Assembly: GCA_007135995.1 (NCBI GenBank)
Contig: SLHU01000423.1
Coordinates: forward strand, 1-8,502
DNA length: 8,502 bases
From: Clostridiales bacterium
GTDB lineage: Bacteria; Bacillota; Clostridia; Saccharofermentanales; UBA5734
Reading direction: 5' to 3'
Below the pieces are notes generated by a model. That model had not been told where the DNA came from, searched no databases, and saw only the letters and a list, made by a program, of their open reading frames with translations. How positions within the stretch are numbered: position 1 is the stretch's first letter; each line of letters opens with the position of its first letter. Below are positions 1-6,110 of this stretch, piece by piece. The position numbers and the translations under genes are program-made.

Positions 1-1092
1 ATTGACCCAGCTCCAGCCCAGCCGTCTGCCGGTCTCAACTTCGCGAATCGCGAAATTTCCGATCTGATTCATGACGTCGACTGAAGGGTCGATCTCCATT
101 GACGTACAATGCGGCATAACATGAAATCCCATATGCTGACACTTTGCGATAAATGCCTTTGCTTTTGCTGATGCGATAAATCGAGGGTAATCCTCATCAT
201 AGCCAAACTTCCGCCAGTTCGGCAGATGCAAAATCACTTTTTTCGGATCAATCCGTCGGGCCAGGGCATCCAGGATTTCGGGATCAGTCGGACACCAGCT
301 GATCCCAAGTTTCAGCTCATGCAGCCAATCCGGTCGTCTGGCTTCTTCTTTCTTCAGGTCATAGGCCTTCCAGAGCCAGTCACGATACCGCACAGCAGGC
401 ACATGCCAGTCACCTTCGTAGACATTGAATCGCCAGACCAGTCCGCCGGCAGACAGCTTATCATCGAGAGGTCCGTAGTTTTCTGCTTCCATGCCCAGAC
501 CAAGCGGGTCATCGCCGACACCGCATTTAAGCAGCTTGAAACGGAACTCACTGTCTTGAGCATGCATCCAGAAACCACTGTCTTGTCCCTGGCAGATCCA
601 CATCGCCGCTTCCCATTGCTGAGGCCAGATGGCACGTTTCCCGGTCAGGAGCGGGTCATCCAGCTTCATCCGGATTCCCTGTGTGATCGGGGCGATAAAA
701 TCCATATCCGCTCGAAAGCCGCGTACATTGTACCGGCAGGACCGCACACCCGGACGGCTCGAAAAGGCAGACGCGTCGATCATCAGGTCACCGGTCTGCT
801 CATCTTCGCTGATGATAAGCAGGCCATCGGCGTCCCAGTTGTTGAACCTCAGTTCGACCCGTGTCGGCGTCAGTTGAAACGGTGTGCAGCTGGCATGCAT
901 ACCGCCGGATACAGGCACTGCATCGTCACCGCGATACACAAGTTCCAGGGCACTGCCCTGTTCAGAGGGAAATGATGTCAGCATGTTTATGCCTGTCTTC
1001 TTGCTGACCAGCGATGTGATGTAGCCATGCTCCATCCTCGCCGTCAGGGTCATTGTATCAATCATCAGGATACTGCCATCAATAGTGATCAT
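1..1092 (-). CDS. DUF6259-like putative glycoside hydrolase (C-terminus cut by window edge)
   Basis: Reading the minus strand from ATG at 1092 gives 364 codons without a stop, running off the window at position 1. The start is preceded by GGGAGG (1099-1104) with a 6-base spacer. There is no signal peptide, so the protein is probably cytoplasmic. The first ~230 residues look like an all-beta sandwich. An early GYITSLVSKKTG stretch (about 23-34) is typical of N-terminal domains of carbohydrate-active enzymes. MWICQGQDSGFWMHAQD (about 164-180) and EGDWHVPAVRYRDWLWKAY (about 226-244) resemble what I remember of DUF6259 proteins. From about residue 260 (LGISWC, then KVILHLPNW, then GFHVMPHC) the pattern of beta strands suggests the start of a TIM barrel. 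Such proteins are usually about 600-750 aa, so roughly half is missing. The catalytic residues cannot be assigned. The coding frame is sure; the family is an inference from memory. Confidence 0.8.
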   Translation of the reverse strand, partial: MITIDGSILMIDTMTLTARMEHGYITSLVSKKTGINMLTSFPSEQGSALELVYRGDDAVPVSGGMHASCTPFQLTPTRVELRFNNWDADGLLIISEDEQTGDLMIDASAFSSRPGVRSCRYNVRGFRADMDFIAPITQGIRMKLDDPLLTGKRAIWPQQWEAAMWICQGQDSGFWMHAQDSEFRFKLLKCGVGDDPLGLGMEAENYGPLDDKLSAGGLVWRFNVYEGDWHVPAVRYRDWLWKAYDLKKEEARRPDWLHELKLGISWCPTDPEILDALARRIDPKKVILHLPNWRKFGYDEDYPRFIASAKAKAFIAKCQHMGFHVMPHCTSMEIDPSVDVMNQIGNFAIREVETGRRLGWSWVN

Positions 1093-1357
1093 GAGATACC
1101 TCCCGAATACTTATAAGCTGATGTTGTATAAAAGAGGGGTACAACAACTGTATGCTGCTGAATAAAGAATTGCCGTGCATCATACCGCACATGCTTCCTT
1201 TTCTGGCAGCGATCCTTACACGACATCCGTTGAATTTCACCTGGTTAAAAGTTATCGGCTACATCAGATACCTGGTAATCTAAACTGTTTGCCATGCCGC
1301 CTGACCAGGCTGTTAACATCATTGTAAGGCCTGCGCACACAAAATACTATTTTAAAA
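1093..1357. other. Gap between the two minus-strand enzyme genes
   Basis: This 265-base stretch lies downstream of the 725-aa gene and upstream of the DUF6259-like gene. I see no hairpin followed by a T-run on the minus strand, so readthrough from the upstream gene is possible. A short palindrome, GCCTG-AC-CAGGC, sits near 1300-1311, but its 2-base loop cannot form a useful hairpin. A 7-bp inverted repeat at 1122-1146 is described separately. An ORF of 45 codons (1226 to 1089, minus) ends in an ATGA overlap with the next start, but its sequence is not protein-like. Confidence 0.5.
1122..1146. repeat. Inverted repeat upstream of the DUF6259-like gene, possible operator
   Basis: The perfect 7-base arms TGTTGTA (1122-1128) and TACAACA (1140-1146) flank an 11-base spacer. 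The repeat is about 30 bases upstream of the start at 1092, where a repressor or activator could act on the gene. It is not followed by a T-run in either direction, so it is not a terminator. No good -35/-10 pair is visible beside it. The regulatory role is an inference from position alone. Confidence 0.35.
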
Positions 1358-3535
1358 TTACCGCAAAACCGCATTTTCGAATGCCTCAATGAGTTTATTC
1401 TTCGACAGACCAGTCCTCAGATAACAGCGTTCTTTTAAAGGTATCGTAATTCCGTTCTCACTGATTGAGAACGGTACCGGTTCGCCGCCAAGTTCCTTTT
1501 GCAGTATCACGTTTGCCGTATCAAGCGGGAGTTCAAGGCTGGCGCTCCCTGAAGTATGCCAGTAAACGACACAGTTCTCGCCCATTCTCTCAAAAATGAA
1601 GGCGCGAACGTCTCCGTTTCCTCCTGCCGTGTTTTTTATCTGGTCGTAAGGAACGAGTTCATAGTCTTTACTTTCGTTTATCAGAAGGATGTGCTCCTGT
1701 TCAAGGTTCTGGAGCGCCAGCTTCTGTTCTTCAGTAAGCCATTTTTGGGCTCTGACATCCTCCCAGCGTCTCATTACTTCCATAATATCACTGGTACGCG
1801 GGTGAGATTTGAACGCTTCAATATTTTCCTGTATCGTTACAGGACAATCCCAGGCAGCTGCCCGGCTCGTTCCATATTCGAACATATCAGGTTGTGTTCC
1901 TGGTGACCAAAAGCCCCACCAGCCAAAGTTAATCCTCGTAAAATCCTGCCGCATGCGCGGTGCCTCCTCGGCGGGGAATTCAGCGATTTTTTCCTTAAAC
2001 TCCCCGGGCTGAAAAATATCAAAGGCGTTGCCGCCACTTAGAAAATGCCAGCTAAAATGAGCCCTTGCCGCGCCTTCAGTAAACAGTGGGGCGGGATCAA
2101 GTTTTTTGTATACGCGATATTGGGCATTTGGTACGTGAAATTCAAACGGAGTATTTGTACCTTCTGAACCATCGAAGTAAACAAATCTGAAGCCCATATT
2201 GAATGTTTCAGCTATCTTATCTGCCACTTCGTCTTGAAGGCTCGTGTTTTGGTCAAGGTAGACGCTTGTCCCGCCAAATTCGCTCACGTCTAGAACACCG
2301 CCAACAAGACCGAGCCGATGGTTTTCTGCAATCGTCGCGTGTTCACCGCGCTTGCATCCCGTGAAACGATAGGGCGATTCAGTTGAATAATCTGCATACC
2401 TGATCAGTTCGCCGCCAAATTTCAGCACACGACAGTCATCCGCCATGACTGTGCCCTCAGGGTTCTGCTCCACGTAAATGATCGTGTCGTCTTTATTCAG
2501 AGCCCTGGCAAGGGTGAAGTGTCTTTTCACATTCAAACGGTGATCGGCAACGGGGGTGACATATCTGCTCATCAAGCCGATATGAGAGTGAAGAACATGA
2601 ATGCCGGGGATAATACCAGCATCTTTTATCTTTTTAAGCATCTGTTTGAGGTCTTCCCCACCATTTGGATATTCTGTCCTATAGTCGTAGTTTCCGTTCA
2701 GGCTATACCCCTTAAGCTCCTGGAAAATCGACGTGTAATAGAGCAGCATACACCGAAATCCGCCCTTCTTCGCATACATGATATGATCGTCGACAGTAAT
2801 CGGATTAACATTGGACGACCAGTATAATGAATTATTGATCGTATCGTTCCGACGACTTTTGACTCCCTGCGGCAGATCATAATCTTCCTCAACCATTTGG
2901 ACCGCGTTGAGCAAATCGTCCGTTGTGCTTACGATCAGCGCAGCGCCCACACCCTTGAGTTTGATGTCCTTTACAGCGTCTGCGCTCATCACACGGTAAC
3001 CTTTGCGCCGCTCCGAGTCAATACGGGCGTAGGGCGAGGTCGCCAATACGTTGACCGCAACCTTGCTGTCCCAGCTTACATTCAGCCACTCGCCGAAGTG
3101 ATGTCTGTTGCGCACGGGCAACTGTAAAAGGCGCATTTCAGCGACGGGCGGAGGAGACATTTTGAGCCCGGCATAATCAGTTGGATGGACAATGAAATCG
3201 GCTAAATGAAAGCCGATATAAGTCTGTGTCTCATCTATCACGACAACTGCTTCATAAGGAATTATTTCAAAACCTACAATTAGTCTTTTGCCTTCCCGGC
3301 GGACACGGTTGGCTTGAAATGTCGTCCGCTTACTGGGATAGGCAAGCTTGACCTCGTTGTTAAAAGGTCTCGCTTGTGTTATCGAAAACAGTGCGATTTC
3401 TTCGCCTGTCACCAGGCACTCCTCTCCCGTAGGTTTATGCATCAGGCTTCTGGTCACACAGTCATTGCCCATCACAAGCCGAAATTGTTTGTTTTCAATG
3501 ATAATGTCACTCGTTTTGTCACTTAACCGTTCCAT
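1358..3535 (-). CDS. Uncharacterised TIM-barrel glycoside-hydrolase-like protein, 725 aa
   Basis: The best start is ATG at 3535, 9 bases after AAGGAG (3545-3550). The in-frame TTG at 3553 lies upstream of and overlaps that ribosome binding site, so it is rejected. No signal peptide is present, which implies a cytoplasmic enzyme acting on imported sugars. Residues ~10-220 look like a beta-sandwich, with CVTRSLMHKPTGEE at 26-39. Residues ~235-520 look like a barrel: LYWSSNVNP (237-245), a strand GIHVLHSHIG (311-320), and the acidic strand end FRFVYFDGSEG (449-459). Next come FTEGAARAHFSWHFLSGGN (485-503) and INFGWWGFW (535-543). A beta-rich insertion interrupts the barrel at ~335-425. The C-terminus (~640-725) looks like a small beta domain. 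D455, E458 and E487 are candidate catalytic acids by position only. I cannot name a GH family or substrate. The gene precedes the DUF6259-like gene on the same strand, which suggests a joint glycan-degradation role. Confidence 0.75.
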   Translation of the reverse strand: MERLSDKTSDIIIENKQFRLVMGNDCVTRSLMHKPTGEECLVTGEEIALFSITQARPFNNEVKLAYPSKRTTFQANRVRREGKRLIVGFEIIPYEAVVVIDETQTYIGFHLADFIVHPTDYAGLKMSPPPVAEMRLLQLPVRNRHHFGEWLNVSWDSKVAVNVLATSPYARIDSERRKGYRVMSADAVKDIKLKGVGAALIVSTTDDLLNAVQMVEEDYDLPQGVKSRRNDTINNSLYWSSNVNPITVDDHIMYAKKGGFRCMLLYYTSIFQELKGYSLNGNYDYRTEYPNGGEDLKQMLKKIKDAGIIPGIHVLHSHIGLMSRYVTPVADHRLNVKRHFTLARALNKDDTIIYVEQNPEGTVMADDCRVLKFGGELIRYADYSTESPYRFTGCKRGEHATIAENHRLGLVGGVLDVSEFGGTSVYLDQNTSLQDEVADKIAETFNMGFRFVYFDGSEGTNTPFEFHVPNAQYRVYKKLDPAPLFTEGAARAHFSWHFLSGGNAFDIFQPGEFKEKIAEFPAEEAPRMRQDFTRINFGWWGFWSPGTQPDMFEYGTSRAAAWDCPVTIQENIEAFKSHPRTSDIMEVMRRWEDVRAQKWLTEEQKLALQNLEQEHILLINESKDYELVPYDQIKNTAGGNGDVRAFIFERMGENCVVYWHTSGSASLELPLDTANVILQKELGGEPVPFSISENGITIPLKERCYLRTGLSKNKLIEAFENAVLR

Positions 3536-3544
3536 TTTGCATTT

Positions 3545-3550
3545 CTCCTT
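3545..3550 (-). promoter_or_regulatory. Ribosome binding site that fixes the start at 3535
   Basis: AAGGAG read on the minus strand lies 9 bases before ATG at 3535. It falls inside the first codons of the longer reading frame that begins with TTG at 3553, so that longer start has no usable site of its own. Confidence 0.75.
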
Positions 3551-3591
3551 CAACTATCTTTTGATTTCGGACTTGCACCACTGAACGCACA

Positions 3592-3619
3592 ATGATATCA
3601 AATTATGACCATCTTCCAA
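3592..3619 (-). promoter_or_regulatory. Putative sigma-A promoter for the 725-aa gene
   Basis: On the minus strand, TTGGAA (3614-3619, 4 of 6 matches to the -35 consensus) and TATCAT (3592-3597, 5 of 6 matches to the -10 consensus) are separated by 16 bases. Transcription would start near 3585 and leave a leader of about 50 bases before the start codon. The spacing is acceptable and the position sensible, but it was picked by eye in AT-rich DNA. Confidence 0.35.
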
Positions 3620-3797
3620 TCCGGCTTCTATCAGCTTTATCAGGATATAATCCATGCTCCAGGTGCACATTTTGGTTATTCCTTATAATAGCATGCCTTA
3701 TATGGTTCCTTGCTTTTTTACAATCACAAGAGAAGAAATAAGGAAAAAGCTCGTTGAAATATCTATTGAAGTCTGCCTGCAGTTATAGACTTTTTCC

Positions 3798-3806
3798 TGC
3801 TATAAT
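3798..3806 (+). promoter_or_regulatory. Extended -10 promoter element for the glycosyltransferase
   Basis: TGCTATAAT combines a perfect -10 hexamer (3801-3806) with the upstream TG of an extended -10 element. The hexamer at the right distance for a -35 box (TGCAGT, 3778-3783, 17-base spacer) is a poor match, which extended -10 promoters tolerate. Transcription would begin near 3813, about 170 bases before the glycosyltransferase start, reading through the second part of the gene remnant. Confidence 0.45.
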
Positions 3807-3968
3807 CAAACAATGCAAACGATCTTCTGTCGTTCCATGATGTTAAAATCATAAAAAATAGACAAAGTTCCATCAGTAGAAGGATACATTGATGTTGATG
3901 AGCGATTTGCTGATTTGACGATCAGTACTCCGCCGAAGATTGTTGAAACCTGCGATCTGCTGCAAATT

Positions 3969-3974
3969 AAGGAG
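3969..3974 (+). promoter_or_regulatory. Ribosome binding site that fixes a TTG start at 3982
   Basis: AAGGAG is 7 bases before TTG at 3982. The longer in-frame ATG at 3940 has no purine-rich site in front of it, and the ATG at 3994 would be 19 bases away, too far for normal initiation. The site lies inside the last codons of the preceding open frame, whose TAA ends at 3980. Confidence 0.7.
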
Positions 3975-3981
3975 CGTTAAC

Positions 3982-5187
3982 TTGAATAAAATAATGTTTG
4001 GAATTGTTGGTTGGAATATTGCTGAAACAACCCGTATGATTGAAACAGCAAAAATATTCCGTCATGAGTATGAGTGTCATTTTTTTTCATACGGGGGAGA
4101 ATTTGAACATTTAGTTGAAGCAGCAGGTTTCAGCTTACATCACCTCAGGCCTGTTGAAGATCAAGAGAAAATTGAACATTTATGGAAGATTGACAGAGGC
4201 GAACGATTCCGACAACCCTGGACAATGGGAGAGCTGCGAGAGCGGATCCGCAATGAACTTGCATTAATTGATGATTTGGAACCATCATTTGCATTTTTGG
4301 GTTCTGTTCTTACCTTTTCAATGTCGTGTAAGATTAGAAAAATTAAGCTATTTAATATTATTCCCTTGGCATTATCTCGTCCCTACTTAGAAGCAGGCTT
4401 ACCCGTAAGTCCCTTTTTACCGCGATGGCTTAATCTTTTAGCAGGATATATTTTCCTTCATGTGCCACTGTTAGTTTCTAATTTTCGAAAAATTGCCAAA
4501 ACATATGGATTACGGCCTCCAAAGAATGCATTAGATGTCTGGACCGGGGACATTAATATAGTAGCGGACATTAAAGAATTCAGTCTCTTAAAGAAATTAC
4601 CCAACGGTTGGTATTTTTCTGGCCCTTTGTTTGCCAAGCTTGTACAGCCTGTTCCAGATCACGTAGAAAGCAGTTTGCGGAACACAAGTAAACCTAAAAT
4701 CTACTTTGCGATGGGAAGCTCCGCGAATCGAAAAGTTTTACTTAAAACTTTGCAGGCCTTTGATGGATTGGATGTTTTGGTTGTCGCGCCCGTCAGGAGC
4801 CACTTAAAACCGACTGACATCATTCCTGGCAACGTAATAATAACAGATTGGCTGCCTGCACTTGAAGTGATGAGGCTGGTTGATCTTGCTGTAACCCATG
4901 GAGGTCAAGGAACGGTGCAAACAACCATTATGTCGGGAAAACCTTTTATCGGTATCGGGATGCAGCCAGAACAAGATTTAAACATTTACCCTTTTGCAGT
5001 CTTTGGAAATGCAATACAGATTTCCAAAAATAAAGTCTCTCAGAAAACCATTCAAACATCGCTTGAGAAATTAATACATGATGATTCATATAAAACTAAA
5101 GCATTGAAAGCTAAAACAATTCTTGAAAAGTACAACACGCATGAAATCATTGAAACAATTGTGCAAAGAGCAGTGGCACAACTATGA
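3982..5187 (+). CDS. GT1/UGT-like nucleotide-sugar glycosyltransferase, 401 aa
   Basis: Length and layout fit a two-domain GT-B glycosyltransferase that moves a sugar from a nucleotide donor to a small molecule or lipid. The start chosen is TTG at 3982 because AAGGAG precedes it by 7 bases. The N-terminal acceptor domain begins FGIVGWNIAETTRMIETAK (about 6-24). A strand and loop IYFAMGSS (about 240-247) opens the donor domain. The donor signature covers roughly 285-334: ITDWLPALEVM, then VTHGGQGTVQTTIMSGKP, then the acidic-Gln pair in PEQDLN. This matches UDP-glycosyltransferases and macrolide-type enzymes. The catalytic histidine usually found after the first beta strand (the GHv.P pattern) is not at its place; GWN is there instead. 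There is no signal peptide; residues ~145-165 are hydrophobic and may touch the membrane. The gene is visibly AT-richer than its neighbours, suggesting transfer. Substrates are unknown. Confidence 0.85.
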   Translation: MNKIMFGIVGWNIAETTRMIETAKIFRHEYECHFFSYGGEFEHLVEAAGFSLHHLRPVEDQEKIEHLWKIDRGERFRQPWTMGELRERIRNELALIDDLEPSFAFLGSVLTFSMSCKIRKIKLFNIIPLALSRPYLEAGLPVSPFLPRWLNLLAGYIFLHVPLLVSNFRKIAKTYGLRPPKNALDVWTGDINIVADIKEFSLLKKLPNGWYFSGPLFAKLVQPVPDHVESSLRNTSKPKIYFAMGSSANRKVLLKTLQAFDGLDVLVVAPVRSHLKPTDIIPGNVIITDWLPALEVMRLVDLAVTHGGQGTVQTTIMSGKPFIGIGMQPEQDLNIYPFAVFGNAIQISKNKVSQKTIQTSLEKLIHDDSYKTKALKAKTILEKYNTHEIIETIVQRAVAQL

Positions 5188-5302
5188 TGGTCGTTATGGA
5201 CTGGAGTTGTTCATGTGCAAGTTGCAGGCCAGTGAGGCAGAAATACAGAACCAATCAGCGATAATGAAAAAAGTTATACGCGACAGTATCACGACACCCT
5301 GA
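5141..5302 (+). CDS. Possible 53-aa small protein overlapping the glycosyltransferase end
   Basis: ATG at 5141 opens a 53-codon frame, different from that of the glycosyltransferase, which overlaps its last 47 bases and ends at TGA 5300-5302. The translation has no low-complexity runs. It contains WHNYDGRYGLELFMCKLQAS followed by a helix-like, charged end (SEAEIQNQSAIMKKVIRD). It has two cysteines and no membrane segment. Only a weak purine stretch (GAAAAG, 5125-5130) precedes the ATG. It may be a small gene, the tail of a former longer gene joined here by deletion, or chance. I do not recognise it. Confidence 0.22.
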   Translation: MKSLKQLCKEQWHNYDGRYGLELFMCKLQASEAEIQNQSAIMKKVIRDSITTP

Positions 5303-5354
5303 ACTGTCCCATCATGCCGTTGTCTTCGTATTCAAGGATGTGACAATAGAACCT

Positions 5355-5390
5355 GCTGTGCATCAGAAAACAGCTGCTTTATTTTATTTT
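5355..5390 (+). terminator. Weak hairpin and T-rich tract between convergent genes
   Basis: On the plus strand GCTGT (5355-5359) can pair with ACAGC (5370-5374) across a 10-base loop, followed by a T-rich tract (5377-5390). It lies about 170 bases after the glycosyltransferase and just beyond the end of the convergent ABC unit. The stem is only 5 bp, and the tract is interrupted by A residues, so termination would be inefficient. No better hairpin was seen in the 196-base gap from 5188 to 5383. Confidence 0.3.
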
Positions 5391-6094
5391 AGGAAGGGTG
5401 TAAGATCCGGCTTTTGATAACCGGCTGTCTGAAAGAGCCATTCTGATAAGGACAGCCCCCTGGCATGAATCTGATCCATCAGTACATCGGCGGCCAAACA
5501 ACCTTCTTGCAGCAGCAGCGCGCGGCTGATCAGCGGCGCGACATCATTAACCAAATGTGTCGCGATAATCAGGAGCTGCTCTGGTTCAATCAGCGCGGCC
5601 AGAAGCTTAGTAAAATCAGCACGTGTCATCATATCTTTATCCAGAAAAGGTTCATCCATCAGTAAAACCGGTCTATCCCGCGAAAAACCAATGCATATTT
5701 CCAACTTGCCTTGCTGCCCGTGAGATAGTTGGTGTATCGGTTTGTCTGCCGGAAGATGAAAGTAGTCAAGCAGCTGTCTGAATTTCATCTGATTAAAATC
5801 CGGCTGCATTTGCTGATAAAACCTGGCATGCTCTGCGGCTGTCTGATCGGGGAAAAAACTGCCGCCATCACTGATCAGGCTGACGTCATCTGACTTTCGT
5901 GCGTCTTTTCCCAGAATTTTTATCTCACCATAAGATAATTGCTGCATGCCGGCAATTGAGCGCAGCAGTGTAGACTTGCCAGCCGCGTTTGAACCGAAAA
6001 GGCCAATGGTCTCGCCTGGTTTGGCGGAAAAAGCTACATTTTCAAGCGCGATCGCGCCGGGATAATATTTACAAGCGAATTCAACTTTCAGCAC
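5384..6094 (-). CDS. ABC transporter ATP-binding protein, 236 aa
   Basis: This is a complete ABC nucleotide-binding subunit of the ABC-2/YtrB-like size class, energising the permease encoded upstream. Walker A is GSNAAGKST (34-42), the signature LSHGQQG (123-129), Walker B PVLLMDEP (142-149) with catalytic E148, the D-loop LDKD (151-154) and the switch histidine H180 in IIATHLVND. The usual Q-loop glutamine is not visible: the region reads LISDGGSFFPD (about 73-83). The start is GTG at 6094, behind AGGAGAGGT (6101-6109). The longer ATG at 6127 would overlap the previous gene and has no such site. It follows the 457-aa gene by 16 bases and is the last gene of the unit. The C-terminal ~45 residues probably form a small beta/helical extension. 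ATPase function is certain; the substrate is not known. Confidence 0.93.
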   Translation of the reverse strand: MLKVEFACKYYPGAIALENVAFSAKPGETIGLFGSNAAGKSTLLRSIAGMQQLSYGEIKILGKDARKSDDVSLISDGGSFFPDQTAAEHARFYQQMQPDFNQMKFRQLLDYFHLPADKPIHQLSHGQQGKLEICIGFSRDRPVLLMDEPFLDKDMMTRADFTKLLAALIEPEQLLIIATHLVNDVAPLISRALLLQEGCLAADVLMDQIHARGLSLSEWLFQTAGYQKPDLTPFLK

Positions 6095-6100
6095 AAAATT

Positions 6101-6109
6101 ACCTCTCCT
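6101..6109 (-). promoter_or_regulatory. Ribosome binding site that fixes the GTG start of the ABC ATPase
   Basis: AGGAGAGGT read on the minus strand lies in the 16-base gap between the stop of the 457-aa gene (6111-6113) and GTG at 6094, with a 6-base spacer. This argues against the ATG at 6127, which would place the site inside the protein. Confidence 0.8.
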
Positions 6110-6110
6110 G

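Larger units (their letters stand above)
3702..3980 (+). pseudogene. Decayed gene remnant upstream of the glycosyltransferase, possibly acyl-carrier-protein-like
   Basis: One reading frame holds two protein-like pieces. ATG at 3702 leads to TITREEIRKKLVEISIEV and a TAG stop at 3786-3788. After a second stop (TAA, 3852-3854) the frame stays open for about 41 codons to TAA at 3978-3980, reading DERFADLTISTPPKIVETCD near its end. The first piece resembles the N-terminal helix of acyl carrier proteins. The second resembles the region around their phosphopantetheine site (D..F.DLGIDSL..VE), but the DSL serine motif is not intact. The spacing between the pieces is about twice the normal distance and the end is too short. 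The frame ends one base before the TTG start at 3982, with AAGGAG inside its last codons, as in a translationally coupled operon. A broken gene is plausible; the ACP identity is weak. Confidence 0.3.

Noticed and set aside
226..975. Plus-strand open frame of 249 codons
   Set aside because: It lies antisense to the DUF6259-like gene, which has a good ribosome binding site, no stop in 364 codons and family-like motifs. The plus-strand translation looks like a shadow, rich in His, Arg and Pro without domain features.
1089..1226. Minus-strand 45-codon frame ending in an ATGA overlap with the DUF6259-like start
   Set aside because: The overlap looks like translational coupling, but the translation is basic and not protein-like, and its ribosome binding site is poor. 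A frame of this length is expected by chance.
3535..3553. Longer TTG start for the 725-aa protein
   Set aside because: The extra six codons contain the AAGGAG that serves the ATG at 3535, and nothing upstream of the TTG resembles a ribosome binding site.
3700..3981. Riboswitch or attenuator in the long leader of the glycosyltransferase
   Set aside because: The ~170-base leader has no stable long hairpin, terminator or conserved riboswitch core that I can see, and the gene remnant explains the extra length.
5465..5665. Plus-strand 66-codon frame inside the ABC ATPase gene
   Set aside because: It is antisense to the signature and Walker B region of a clear ATPase and has no domain features.
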